Source: Chrysomallon squamiferum
Taxonomy: Eukaryota > Mollusca > Gastropoda > Neomphalida > Peltospiridae
Assembly: GCA_012295275.1 (NCBI GenBank)
Contig: CM022678.1
Location: 6,823,559 to 6,858,558, forward strand
Length of the DNA: 35,000 bases
Direction: 5' to 3'
Below, in pieces: positions 1 through 23,408 of the stretch. Each line of letters begins with the position of its first letter. Position 1 is the first letter of the stretch. The notes under the pieces are model-generated. The model was not told the DNA's origin and searched no databases. It was given only the letters and a program-made list of their open reading frames with translations. Made by a program: the position numbers and the translations under genes.

Positions 1-394
1 GTAATTTTCTATTTCTTTCCGCTTGTCATTCTATCTATCCGTCCGTGTGTCTATTTGATTTCCTAACAAATTAAGATTCTAACAGCGTCTTTCAAGTGTG
101 TAACATGAATTTTCAACTAAACAAATGTAAAGAGATAAATATATGAATTATAGTGACAAGGAAATTTAATGGTTATTCATCTCGAGTTGTGACTGTTACC
201 GGTCCGGTTCAAGTTATGTTGATGTCAGACGTTTTACTCAGGAAACTGGCTGTGACCAAAGAGATGAGAGACGGTCACGTGACTGGAGTAAAGCGTAGGA
301 GTGGGATTTCACGATCAGTATGCATTGTTTAATATTTATTTAGAAATACAATAATCATCATTATAATCGGGATACGTAAGAATAAAAAAAAAAA

Positions 395-437
<43 letters not shown>

Positions 438-1239
438 TAATGTTGATGATGATGATTATAATGATAATAATGGTAATAATAATAAATAATAATAATAATA
501 CTAATAATAGTAGTAGTAGTAGTAGTAGTAATAATAATAATAATAATTATTATTATTATCATCATCATAAATGAATATAAATATGTGTATGTGTGTTTAT
601 ATGTGTATGTAATGATCGTATGTGTTATGTTGCAAATATATTTGTTGTGCATATATGCATATTGTTTATATACTTTCATGTATATGAATGTTGTGTGTAC
701 TATTTTTTGGAAGAGCCTATATGTGTATATATATGTGTGTGTTTCTATATCGGCTGGCTAGAAAGGAAACACGCCTATCACCAGTCCATCAGCAAATGTT
801 TAGGAATGGATCTTTTATGCATGCCTTTCTGTAACCAATCACGGAGTTCTGGTTATAACTGAAAAAACTGAAACTGTAGCTCTGAACAGGATTGATCGCG
901 CGTTCCATCACGTCTTAGACAAACATATTGTAGATTTTTTTTTTTTTTTTTTTTAATTATCATTACAACGGATGATGAATTCAGATGACTTTTCGTGCTA
1001 TTTACATGGGAACACGAACGAAAAAAAAAAAAAAAAAGTTTCCCATAAACAAGCAATAAAGTCATCGGCCGAGATCCTTGTCTTAACTGCATTTCAGACG
1101 TGTATAAATATTTTTCCCCGTTCTGCATCACTGACGAATACTCCAGTGAAGAGAAAAATTCAGAGACTTTTGAAAAGTTTTATTGTATCAGATGATACTC
1201 GTCGCCATTGGCAATTTTGGATACCGCGTCATCTGTCTT
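1..1239. other. Unassigned 5' flank
   Basis: No coding exon is recognised here. The stretch holds an AAAT/AAT/ATG/AGT microsatellite block (about 390-560), TATG-rich sequence (about 575-740), two homopolymers (T-run at 934-955, A-run at 1021-1037) and moderately complex sequence at 180-310 and 760-1240. A perfect 10-bp palindrome with an E-box core (CACGTG) lies at 274-283. The short open frames are low-complexity or lack any family resemblance. Confidence 0.6.
390..560. repeat. Compound AAAT/AAT/AGT microsatellite
   Basis: An AAAT tract (about 391-423) runs into AAT, ATG, AGT and AAT tracts with interruptions, ending in ATT/ATC. It is simple sequence; the poly-Ile/Tyr open frame across it is an artefact. 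Confidence 0.9.
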
Positions 1240-1511
1240 CTGCTTTCCGCTAAGACGACCGACGTTACTTCCTGTTTCCACTGCATTTGTAATCACTCGG
1301 AGTTGTCTCCCCCTGACCGCGTCTTCTTTACCGCTGGTAGAGGATCTGTAAAAGTTTAGCCGTTCGGGTTAGGAGTTGAAGGGCCTTTAAACTCGATGAC
1401 ATCGTGGTCAGAATCCGGTATGGACATAGCTAAAGTTGAAAAACAAAAGGATTTTTAAATATGTGGTTGAAAATGCTTGAGAAGGAGGGCAAGATGTGAC
1501 TAGTTTGCTTG
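1240..1511 (+). other. Possible 5' noncoding exon of the GPCR gene
   Basis: This stretch is less AT-rich and more complex than its surroundings and ends at 1511 in a strong splice donor (G|GTAAGT at 1512). A matching acceptor (TTTATTTACTAG) ends at 1981, 30 nt before the GPCR start codon. Together they suggest a 5' UTR exon joined by a 470-nt intron (1512-1981) full of ATT and TATG repeats. The upstream limit and the transcription start cannot be placed. This rests on splice-site matches and base composition only; an RNA read spanning 1511/1982 would settle it. Confidence 0.35.
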
Positions 1512-1618
1512 GTAAGTTGATTATTTGTGTTTTATTATTGAGCATTAATATTATTATACCGTGTACTAATTAATACCTGTATTAAAATGTGTATATCTTA
1601 TATATGCATGCATGTGTA

Positions 1619-1619
<1 letters not shown>

Positions 1620-1678
<59 letters not shown>

Positions 1679-1930
1679 TTGTTATCAGTACTAATAGTCT
1701 ATTTTTCTGTCTGGCTGTCTGTTTATCGATGTAGTTATGTATATTTATATATGTGTATGAGTGTATATATGTATGTATGCATGTGTGTATTCATGCACGT
1801 ATCTATCTATCTATATGTTTATATGTCTATATATATATATATATATCTATATCTATTTATCTATCTATCTATAATGTCTGTCTGTCTACCTATTTATTTA
1901 TGTGTATACATGTCTACGTGTATGTATGAT
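1620..1930. repeat. ATT array followed by TATG/ATCT simple repeats
   Basis: About 19 uninterrupted ATT units (1620-1677) are followed by degenerate TATG, TA and ATCT tracts. They lie inside the proposed 5' UTR intron of the GPCR. The open reading frame across them is low-complexity and not a gene. Confidence 0.9.
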
Positions 1931-2011
1931 TAAATACCTTTTCACTCGCATTTTAATTTTATTATTTAATTTATTTACTAGTTTGATTTAAACCTTCTCT
2001 GAAGAAATACT

Positions 2012-3223
2012 ATGGAAATTGAAAACATCGACTGTTTCCGAACGCTGTTTGCAGACATCGAAAACAATACGAATGTAACTGAAGATGACGTCTTCCATCG
2101 TCTAAAGAGAATCGAAAACGAGGCCTTGCTATTAAAGATACCGACGATTGTGTTTCTCGGAATGCTGATGACAGTCGGTATCCCTGGCAACGCCTTAGTG
2201 ATCTATGTTTACAGGTACAGACTGCCCCGAACGACGCCTCGCCTGTTGATCATTACGTTGGCGTGTTTTGACTTCTTCAACTGCATTTTTGGCATGCCCT
2301 TCGAGATCATCAACATCCGCTACGACTACTTCCTCGACGTCCCCGTCCTTTGCAAAGTGTTCAGGTTCAACAACACCGTCTGCACGTGCGGTTCCATCAT
2401 AACCCTGCTCTTCATTTCTCTGGATCGTTTCAGAAAAATTTGCAGAGCTTTTCGCGTACAGATTGTTTACCGACAAGCAAAAATATGTGTCGCGATTATC
2501 GTTTCCGTAGCTTTTCTCGGCGCGATTCCTGCGCCGGTATTCTACGGAAAGGAGACTCACGAGGTTTACGGAGTTATAACCAGCGACTGTTCGTTAGACG
2601 ACAGCCTGCGGAACACAATTTATCCCAAAGTGTATTTAATTTTTCTCGGAGTCCTTTGCATTCTGTCCATCATAGTCCTGACCCTTCTGTACTCGTGCAT
2701 CGTTCTGAGGATAGTTCAGCAGAGAAAGAGGCACACCTCTCTGACTTCCGGAGGAGGGACGCTTCCGCGGAACTGTAACCAAAGGGAGACAACTGCGAAA
2801 AAGATGCGTCCGTGCGTCGACTGTTTCGCTCACGAGAAGCTAGCGGGATCGCTCACGAGGAGCTTGAATTCCAAGCAGGCGACGTTCGTGAAGCGGTCCA
2901 AAATGACGTGGATGATGCTGATGGTGACGGTTGTGTTTATCTTGGGCTATCTGCCTCATATCAGCATTCAGATAACGCGAACGATCAGGAAAGGGTTTCT
3001 GGAAAGCCTGCATTGCAATCCAGCTGGTTTGATAGCGATCACGTTGTTCCTGCGGTCGTATTTTCTGAACAGTGCTGTCAATCCAATGATCTACGGATTT
3101 TACAACCAGACTTTTCGTCAGGAGTGTAGAACTCTGTTGGCCAAGTTACTCATTTGTTGCAAAAAGTTAAACAAGGAGTCGCCAAAAACTGATAACACTG
3201 TCATGTCAACGAGTGATTCTTGA
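2012..3223 (+). CDS. Rhodopsin-class (class A) G protein-coupled receptor, single coding exon
   Basis: Encodes 403 residues, a typical length for a peptide or amine receptor. Seven hydrophobic segments are visible at about 42-66, 77-101, 112-137, 156-177, 206-232, 298-320 and 338-362. Class A hallmarks are N60 in the GN of TM1, D87 in TM2, C114 at the start of TM3 pairing plausibly with C193 in loop 2, a DRF triplet (138-140) where DRY is usual, and NPMIY (357-361) in TM7. The TM6 motif is F-I-L-G-Y-L-P (309-315), so the usual CW toggle pair is GY. The N-terminus carries N-glycosylation sites at N18 and N21 and no obvious signal peptide. The third intracellular loop is long (about 233-297) and basic. 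C372, C382 and C383 in the tail could be palmitoylated. The start fits a good context (G at +4) with no upstream ATG after the putative acceptor at 1981. It would act at the plasma membrane through G proteins. The ligand cannot be read from sequence; neuropeptide-receptor relatives are the best guess. Confidence 0.93.
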   Translation: MEIENIDCFRTLFADIENNTNVTEDDVFHRLKRIENEALLLKIPTIVFLGMLMTVGIPGNALVIYVYRYRLPRTTPRLLIITLACFDFFNCIFGMPFEIINIRYDYFLDVPVLCKVFRFNNTVCTCGSIITLLFISLDRFRKICRAFRVQIVYRQAKICVAIIVSVAFLGAIPAPVFYGKETHEVYGVITSDCSLDDSLRNTIYPKVYLIFLGVLCILSIIVLTLLYSCIVLRIVQQRKRHTSLTSGGGTLPRNCNQRETTAKKMRPCVDCFAHEKLAGSLTRSLNSKQATFVKRSKMTWMMLMVTVVFILGYLPHISIQITRTIRKGFLESLHCNPAGLIAITLFLRSYFLNSAVNPMIYGFYNQTFRQECRTLLAKLLICCKKLNKESPKTDNTVMSTSDS

Positions 3224-3355
3224 GAAACGACGACAGCACCTACAACGACAACGACAACGATGACGACAACGACGTAGTACAAGTAAAAGATAATGACAGC
3301 TGTTAGCGTGTTCACTGTGATAGTAATAACGACGACAATGGTACCAATGATGACG

Positions 3356-3390
<35 letters not shown>

Positions 3391-3765
3391 ATAATACTAA
3401 AAATAAATAAAATAAAATAAAATATAATAATAGAAGAAATTATTTTTTTTCGTAAAAAAAAGATGGTTTTGTAATTATATCACGTTATGTCTGTCTGTCT
3501 GTCTGAATGTATGTATGTAGATATATACGTTTGTGTATACATTTGTATATACGTGTGTGCAAGTATGTGTGAATGTATTAATGTGTATGCAAATTTGTAT
3601 GCAGTGTACGTACATGCTCTGTTTTGATTGTGTATTTCATTATGTTTACGAAAAATATAAATGTTTTAAAAGTATCTCAAAATTAAGTCACGAATGTTTG
3701 TGTAGACTTTAAAAAAATAAATTTAGAAATCATTTATTTCATTCTTTATGTGTTTGTCTTTATAT

Positions 3766-3809
<44 letters not shown>

Positions 3810-4439
3810 GTTATTGTTATAATTATTATCGATGTAATTAATGTGCACACAGATATGTGAAACAGAGAAATAATAATGATTATTTCTTTTCAACGAAGGT
3901 CAGTATTTAATGTTTTTAAAGTAATAACGTTTATAAAGTAGTCTGCTAGCAAGTTAAATTAACATCACGGACTCCTACTGAGAGCTTTCGTTAGGACTGG
4001 GAACTGTATAGTCACGTGACATGACCATAACTGGCAACTGCTGCCTAGGGTTTAAGGGGAACGTTCTCAGAAGGCAAGGATTTGCACTCTAACCCTTGAA
4101 GTGACGTCATAGTCTGTGAGACGGTTTTCGTTTTGGTTTGTTCTGATATTAAAACTGTAGAATCTTTAATTTTTTTTTTTTTTTTTTTTTTGGCCGTTGG
4201 TCCGTTTGTCCTCGTTTTTCTATGTGTTTTATACTTTAATATTTCCATTAGCAGTGGCATCCAGTTATTAAAAAAAAAGCCCTTTGATTTGAAACCTCGT
4301 CTTGTCTGTTTGTTCCTCGCATAATTATTTTATTTGTTTTCCCTCCTCAAACTGATACCCCATTACAGATACGCATACGGATTAATATCGATATTGTGTA
4401 CATCGGTCATTCAGCACTGCATTTTTATCTGTCAATTTT
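3224..4439. other. GPCR 3' flank and spacer
   Basis: After the stop codon comes an ACG/GAC-rich stretch (3225-3355), a 33-nt A-run (3356-3388), AAAT-type sequence with several AATAAA matches around 3400-3425 that could serve as polyadenylation signals, and TATG/TGTG sequence (3490-3610). An ATT array sits at about 3770-3811. A 10-bp GTCACGTGAC palindrome is at 4011-4020 and a full CRE (TGACGTCA) at 4102-4109. A T-run is at 4169-4190. No coding exon is recognised. Confidence 0.6.
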
Positions 4440-4459
4440 AAATGCAAATATTTGCATTT
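4440..4459. promoter_or_regulatory. 20-bp perfect palindrome made of two back-to-back octamer (POU) motifs
   Basis: The core ATGCAAATATTTGCAT (4442-4457) is an octamer motif fused to its own reverse complement, and symmetry extends two bases further on each side. ATGCAAAT is the classical POU-factor octamer. It lies 17 bp upstream of a TATA box, which suggests a promoter-proximal site. Confidence 0.5.
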
Positions 4460-4476
4460 TCTACAAGGTAGGAGGG

Positions 4477-4509
4477 TATATAAGCGAAAAATCAAAAGCG
4501 TGTTTTCAC
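4477..4509 (+). promoter_or_regulatory. Core promoter-like TATA box with initiator
   Basis: TATATAAG at 4477-4484 sits in locally GC-richer sequence. An initiator-like TTCACA places a candidate start at A4508, 31 bp downstream of the first T, which is the standard spacing. The first ATG after it (4563) opens only a 30-codon frame, so the transcript it would drive is unknown. It could be an alternative distal promoter for the adenosine deaminase at 5280. Confidence 0.4.
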
Positions 4510-4562
4510 AGGGATAATATTTGCTCTTCTCCAGTGTTCAGTGTTGTAGTTAGCTAAATATA

Positions 4563-4655
4563 ATGGGCAACGGATGTCTTTGTCATTCCACATTCAAATA
4601 TTTCTTTCTTCCTTTATTATTATTATTATTATTATTTCGTAACGATAACCAGTAA
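4563..4655 (+). other. Short open frame after the TATA promoter; possible first exon
   Basis: The frame encodes 30 residues beginning MGNGCLCHS and then a Leu run from an ATT array. A splice donor (CCA|GTAAGC) lies at 4652, just before the in-frame stop, so the frame could instead be the coding start of a spliced gene. The residues resemble no family I know. It is listed only because it follows a plausible promoter at the right distance. Confidence 0.2.
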
Positions 4656-4801
4656 GCACCGTATCAGCACACATCACTTTAACGTACCTTAGTAACCGAA
4701 ACTTTCATTTTTGTTTGTTTGTTCGTAAATTCACCGATAATCAAAGAGAGCACCGCATCAGTATCTTAAATGTCGGCGTTATTACGTTCAAGTGACATTG
4801 C

Positions 4802-4843
<42 letters not shown>

Positions 4844-4910
4844 TGATGATGATGATGATGATGATTATAATGATGGTGATGACGACGATGACAATGATAA
4901 TGATGAAGAC

Positions 4911-4963
<53 letters not shown>

Positions 4964-5279
4964 TGACGATGAAGATGATGACGATAATAATAATAGTGAT
5001 GATGATGATGATGATATTTTGATATACATTCCTGAGTATTAGGCAATTTAAAAAATAAAAAAACAAACAAACAAAAAAACTTCACTTTTATCGACATTTT
5101 CCGTTGCCAACCGTTCTGGAGTTAATAAATATTCATAAGGGGGCTTTACTCTTCGGCATTGTTGTTATGTCAGATCACTACGAAAAACAGCTATGTTAAA
5201 GTATTATGTTTTGCTTCCGTAAGCAACAAACGGATTACACTTTTATAGAAATTAGGATCGCTCTTGTCGCAGTGTGAAT
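4656..5279. other. Spacer and probable promoter of adenosine deaminase copy A
   Basis: A long AAT/GAT/GAC microsatellite occupies about 4801-5017. From 5095 to 5279 the sequence is complex and less repetitive, which fits a promoter. A TATA-like TTTTATAGA is at 5241-5249, about 30 bp before the start codon, so any 5' UTR from it would be only about 10 nt. The true start is uncertain. Confidence 0.4.
4801..5017. repeat. AAT/GAT compound microsatellite
   Basis: Two AAT tracts are separated by GAT/GAC tracts and followed by more GAT. Read as protein it gives Asn/Asp or Ile/Met runs, which are artefacts of simple sequence. Confidence 0.95.
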
Positions 5280-16918
<11,639 letters not shown>

Positions 16919-18022
16919 CTCCGACAGTCTTTTTATATACACCACAAGCAGTATTGATAAAGTTTATAAAACTCTTATCAAAACATTTTTGTTACTTTCA
17001 GCTTTAACTTTTTAAGTACGAGATGATTGTTAGTAAGTAAATATTTTACTAGAGATTTGATTCAGTGTAAGATATAAAAAGTGGTGAGGTTCAAAAGTTT
17101 TTTTTTTTTTTAATATCATATCAGGATGGCCCCATATTGACCCAAAGGTTGATCATTCAGCTGCTGTATGTCACAATCTACCAAGTGAAATTATTAAATA
17201 TAATTATTTTCCCAGATTCAATTTGTTTTGTAAAACAATGGTTAAAGTATTATGACATAACATTGAGGAGGTTGTTACATGTTTAATGATAGTGTAATAT
17301 GAAAATATATCTGTATCTCTATCTATCCATCTGTCTATCTGTTTATCTATCTGTCTATCTATCCATCCATCTGTCTATATATGAATCTATCTGTCTATCT
17401 ATATATATGTGGGTATATGTTTTGTTTTGTACCAGATATTTATTGTTAATGATTGATTAGCTGAGCTAATGCAATTCCCTGAATGTGTTCATACAGATCA
17501 GTGCAAATGTCCTGAATCTCACCACTGGTTATAAGTATCGTATTTAAAAAAGGTTTTTTATTTTTTAATCTTTTCTCCACTGTTGCTTTTATAAGAATGC
17601 TTTCATTTTCTTTTTTGTCACTTTTATTTTTTATTTTTGTACCTTTTTAAATATTTAGTAAATTTACAAAATTACTGTTTTGTCAAGATTTGTTATAAAT
17701 TATTACAGGTTCATCCAAAGATTATTTTGTACATTTTTATAGTGAACAAACCAGATTTTAAAAAAGTTATTTTATTCTTGATCTGAGCTTGCATTTTGAA
17801 CAAAAGGGAAAGAAAATAAGTGTCACTAACTGGATGCATGGATATGTATAAACATAGGAATAAAAGTAACTGGATATATATATACACAACACACACACAC
17901 ACAGACATGCATGTTGAGATATATGTAGATATTCACATTAATATATGCAACAGAAAACATACAGGCATACAGTTATAGTTTTGATTTTTTGGTTGTTGTT
18001 TTTTTCATTATTTATTTATTTA

Positions 18023-18084
<62 letters not shown>

Positions 18085-18100
18085 TTTAATTTAATTATTT

Positions 18101-18132
<32 letters not shown>

Positions 18133-19777
18133 ACAAGATAATCCATGATTTTGTTGTTACATTTAGTTTTGTTAGTATATCAACTGCTTAGTCCTTTACA
18201 AGTATCTACCCATATTTTGATCAAAAAAGGTTTTCTTTACAAATAACCCTTATAGATTGATTTACAGTGTGTGCCTGAACATTTTGGTTAAGACGTAATC
18301 CACAGGTTTATCAATAGGCTGCTACATACCACAGTCTACCGAGTGAAATTATTAAATATAATTAAATCCCAGATTGAATTTCTTTTCTAAAAAAAATAGC
18401 TAAAGCATCAAGAGATTGTTATATGTTCAATGCTATTTAATATGAATACATCTCTATAGGTATATCTATCTATCCATCCATCTGTCTATATAGATATCTG
18501 TCTAGCTATATATATCAACTTTTGGTAACATATAATTACATTCCAAGCAGTTTTGTAATGTTACAGATTTTTATTTTCATGTTTTCTTTACTGATGTTTT
18601 TTTAAATGTGCTAGAGTGTTTTGAATTAGAAGGGATGATCAAAAACACCACACACACACACACGACAACAAAATTACAATTTTTTAGTCATGCTGTGATA
18701 CCCTGTTACATTCATATGTTAAAGATTTTTATTTGCATGTTTTCTTTATGAAAAAAAAAAAAACCCACAAAAACTTGTTTATTATTTGCCATCTATTCCA
18801 GAACATTGTGGTTTGTGAATATTTCATCTGTGTTGTTTTATTCTGATATTCACATATCAGGGAAAAGGACAGTCAGTATTTATCATTTCAGATAACTGAA
18901 TGCCAATGGTTATATGACATAGGTGTTTTACACAGTCATTCACCTACGTTTGAATATTTTTGCTTTATTTTTGGATTTTTGGAAATATTGGGTTAAAATA
19001 AGTTTAAAAATATTTCTTTTTATTTACGATGTTGAAAAATATTTGATCTGCTTGAAGCAAAAGTATTTTGTGCTGTATCATATTATATATTATATTTAAT
19101 TATTTTTATTTGTGATATTAATTACTGTAAAATAAATATTTATTCATAAATTGTTGTCTGTTGTTAATAGCACTATAAAAACAACTGATAAAACTGAGAG
19201 AGAAAATTTGAGAATAAAAAAAAAAAAAAAATAAACATTTTATATATAAATAATGCCACATAAAAGATCTATTTTTTTCTTAACATGCAAACTTTTATGA
19301 AATAAGCAGTCACAACAATCTGAATTACAATACATTTTATTTCTTGTAAATATTGCAGTAACATGTTTCCAAGTAAAAAGATTCATAAAGATAATTTGTA
19401 ACAAATCTATAAATCAATATTTTAATTAGACAAAAAGGAAACATTTTAAATAAATTTATTGCATATTTCTTGTGTACTTATTTATACATATATATTTATA
19501 AATATATAAATAACAATTACCATTAATTTGAAAATACAAAATTTTAAAAAAAAGAAAAAAGAAAGATTTATATATATATAAATTAATGTTTTATTTTTTT
19601 TGAATGTTATAAATTAAGTTTTAATTTTAAATAGGAAAATAAAATTGATAATATAAATATGCAATATTTTAATTAAATTACAATTTTAAAATATTTCTAT
19701 TGCAGATTTCTTACATACAATTTCATTCTTTCAAAATAAATTAAGCATTACATCTTTTAAACTGGAATGAGAAAATT

Positions 19778-19820
<43 letters not shown>

Positions 19821-21474
19821 ATAGTTTAATTATAAATAATTATATATATATTTATATATATTGCAGATGTTTTTTTACATATATGTATTTTATTTCTATA
19901 ATTAATTTATTGCACATTTATAATATATAATTTTCTCTTGCTAATTGTAAAGATTTGATATTTATATTCAAAGAAAGATATTTTATCAATATGTATACAG
20001 TTCAATCACTATCAATAATAACAAAAATGAACACAGTATAATGAACAAGCTTTTCTTTTTTGTTTTATTAATTTTTTATTAATCTGTCGTTAGTAATAGC
20101 ACAAAATTCCATTACAGAGAAACAAAAAAAAAAAAAAATAAAAAACAACAAAAAAACCAACAAAAAAACAAAAAAAAAATTTTTTTTTTTTTAAATATTA
20201 ATATATTCCTATACTTCCATTAGGCACAGAGAGATATAAATAAACATAAAATAACTACAAAAATCCTTATTTACATTGCAATTTAAAAATACTGCTTGCT
20301 CAAAATTCTTAATTTAACAACCTCACTATTGCAATCATTTGTTAAAATAATTCTATCAGTGTAAAGATAAATAATTAATAACTCATAATTTATTATAATA
20401 CAGCTTGTGAATCCTTTTTTTGGGGGGGGATATATTTGGGACTGGAACTGTTTCGGAATTCAAAAATATTTGGATTTTGGAATATAAAGAGAAGGGAAGG
20501 ATATAGGATCTAACCTTACAAACTGCATTTACAGTTCACATCTAGTTTATACAAATAGTCTGTAGGATTTCTTATATAACAGTTTTAATATGTTCATGCA
20601 TACTATAAAACTGGTGTGTGCAAAATAATCCAAAAACTATAAGATATCACTATTTCTGCTGCTTGGTATAAATGTTTCAAATTTCAGAATTTTAGATAAC
20701 GGATCTTCTATCTGTAATAATTTATAAGAGAAAGATAAAAAAAAAAAAAAAAATAAAAAAAATAAACAAATAAATAAGAGAAATTAATACAAGTAAAGAT
20801 TATACATTATTATAATAATTTGGCAAGATAAATTCTGGCATACAAAAAAGCACTATTTAGGTATAAATGTATACATATATAAATTTTATATAAAAATATA
20901 TTCAAAAATAATTATATTTCTAATTTTATATCATGAAATCCTGAGTACAAATAACAAAAGCTGAATGGAAAAAAAAAAAAACAGAAAAAAAAAGAAAAAA
21001 ATGACAACAATAATATTGATAAGGACACATTTAACAAAAATAAACAAATATTTTTACAATAAAAGATGTGACAGCTGCCTATTATATACTGAATAAAAAT
21101 GTGGAAACAGTCTGGATACATAATTAAGTAACTTACTTCTCTATATCAGACCAAATATGTAGTTATAATTAAATTTTTAAAGTAAATTTTCTAAAATGCT
21201 TAAGTAAACAACAAAATAATACAAGTTCTTTTGCAATATAAATCAAGATTTTCTATAAATTTTAAAATGAAGATTAAATAAAATGAATAAATAAATAATA
21301 ACAACAACAGCAGTAAAATGAAATTACCTCTGCAAACGTTATAACATTATAAAAATTTCAAATTTTCTAAGCACTAATATTAAAACCATTATTGATTGTG
21401 AATGTATGTGTGTGTGTCTGTCTGTCAGTGTTTTCAACATATATTATTTTGTTAAAAAGTCAGTGACAAACAAT
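16919..21474. other. Shared 3' spacer between the two convergent ADA genes (4.5 kb)
   Basis: Both stop codons face this region, so it must contain both 3' UTRs. No coding exon was recognised. Contents: CTAT/TCTG repeats (17310-17410), an ATT array (18025-18083) with a 25-nt T-run (18108-18132), an AT array (19782-19816), A-rich blocks (20127-20193, 20738-20780, 20970-21002) and diverged duplications (see separate entry). AATAAA matches are frequent in both directions, so polyadenylation sites cannot be chosen by sequence alone. Confidence 0.6.
17130..18750 (+). repeat. Diverged direct duplications downstream of ADA copy A
   Basis: Two segments, about 17130-17400 and 18206-18510, share in order CCCATATT, GCTGCT-ATA/GT-C-ACA-TCTACC-AGTG, AAATTATTAAATATAATTA, CCCAGATT-AATTT, TTAAAGTAT-like, TATGTTCAATG/TGTTTAATGA, AATATGAA and a TATCTATCCATCTGTC tail. 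A smaller pair (about 18526-18590 and 18676-18750) shares ACATTC, GTTACAGATTTTTATT and CATGTTTTCTTTA. No coding content; origin (local duplication or an old dispersed repeat) is undecided. Confidence 0.6.
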
Positions 21475-21564
21475 TTAATGATCTCCATAAACTTTAACAA
21501 GTTCTTTCAAAATTTCTTTCTTTTCTCTCTCAGTGGCAAAAGATGACTGTGCAGCATTGAAAAT
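21475..21564 (-). CDS. ADA: ADA copy B exon 9 (terminal)
   Basis: 90 nt, as in copy A, encoding IFNAAQSSFATEREKKE to VYGDH and TAA. Confidence 0.9.
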   Translation of the reverse strand: MFNAAQSSFATEREKKEILKELVKVYGDH

Positions 21565-23371
21565 CTAAAATAAATATAAATGCATATCTATAATATACAA
21601 TAACATAGATAGATAGATAGATAGATAGACAGATAGATATAGCACATTTGAAATGACATACATAGCATATTATTATAATAATTGGGATTCAAAGAGTTAT
21701 CTCCCTTGAACACATTATTATTATTATTAATATTATTATTATTATTATTATTATTATTTATATTATTATTATTTTATATATATTATTTACACAACATACA
21801 CACACACTCATACACATTCTTTCTCCCTCACTCTAGCTCTATCAATAAAACAAAAAAATCACATGGATTTTTAAATACAAATATTTGCTCACTGATTGTT
21901 CAATTTGCTCAATGGTGAGTCCAAACTCCAAAGCCATCAGATAGTCTTCATTTAAATCGTTACCCAAAATCGTTGGATCGTCAGTACTCAGGGAAAAGTT
22001 AGCAGCATCATTAGCAAATCTGAGAAATAATTTTTGAAAAAGCTAATATTTCAATAAGCAATAAAAAAAAAAAATTACAAAAATAAAAAAAACCATTAAC
22101 AAAAAAAAAAAATCTGGTAGATAACTTTTCATTTGAAAGTTATAAAAGAAATTAAATCTTTTGTCTAATAACTGAGATTTCTGAGTGGATGGTGCCAACA
22201 GTTTCATTATTTTTAATTTTATTTGGTAATTTAATTTCATTTCTAAACAACAACAAAAAATGAATACAATAAAATAATAATAATAATAATAATAAAAAAT
22301 AATAATAATAATAATAAAAAAATAAAAATAAAAGTAATTAAATAAAGCAAATAAAATTAAGAAAAATAAGTAATTTAAATAATTTTAACAAATAAATAAA
22401 TTATAAAAATAAATTAACATGTATATATATATAAACAAACAAGTAAAGATGTATATAAAACAGAAAATTAAAATTAAACCCAAATAAATAAATTGACAAA
22501 CAAACATTTAAACAAAGAAATATAAATCTTACGTCAAAATGGGGTGATTAATTTTCCCGTTTCTTGCACCTCCTGTTCTTAGACTGGAAATGGGACAAGT
22601 TTCCAGGTGAATGTTCTCCATCTTCAGTCGACTGTAAGCTTTTGGATCTTCTAAACACCTGTACCCATGACCCACTCTCTCTGCATGTAGAGCATCAAGA
22701 GCCTAAAAAAATATATAAATAAAAAAAAAAAAAAAAAATAGAAATAGAAAAAAAAAAAAATAAAATAAAAATAAAAAAAAAAAAAAAAAAATAAAAATAA
22801 AAATAAAAATAAAAATAAAAATAAAAATAAAAATAAAAATAAAAATAAAAATAAAAATAAACATAAACATAAAATAAACACAAAATAAAATAAAATAAAA
22901 TAAAATATATAACAATAAAAACAAAAACAAACTATAAAAATAAACATAAAATAAAATAAAATAAAATGAAATGAAATAAAATAAAATAAAAAATAAAAAT
23001 AAAAATAAAAACAAAAACAAACTATAAAAATAACAGCCAGAATAAAAACTAAAATTAAAATAAAAATTAAAATGATTTAAAAACAGTAAATGCTTGACAT
23101 TTATTTTTATTTTAAACCATGTATTAATTCTGATTGTTTTGAAGATAACATGAATATGTTTTTAGCATGTTTTTGTGTATCTGTGAGAGAGAGAATGAGT
23201 TTGTTTGTACATGTTTTTGTGTTTGTGCATAAATTTGGGTTTGAATATTATGTACATTTCTGTATAATGAGTGCATGTTTGTATCTGTGTGTGTCTGTGC
23301 ATATGTGCCAGTAATTGTCTGTTTTTTAATAACTTATTTTGGGATATATGAGTGTATGTGTGTCTGTGTGC

Positions 23372-23408
<37 letters not shown>

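Noticed and set aside
2195-3129. Several 65-142 codon frames on both strands inside the GPCR
   Set aside because: Shadows of the 403-codon receptor frame, which alone carries the class A motifs.
4770-5042. Asn/Asp-rich 90-codon frame (and Ile/Met, His/Tyr frames on both strands)
   Set aside because: Pure translation of AAT/GAT microsatellite with no complex sequence.
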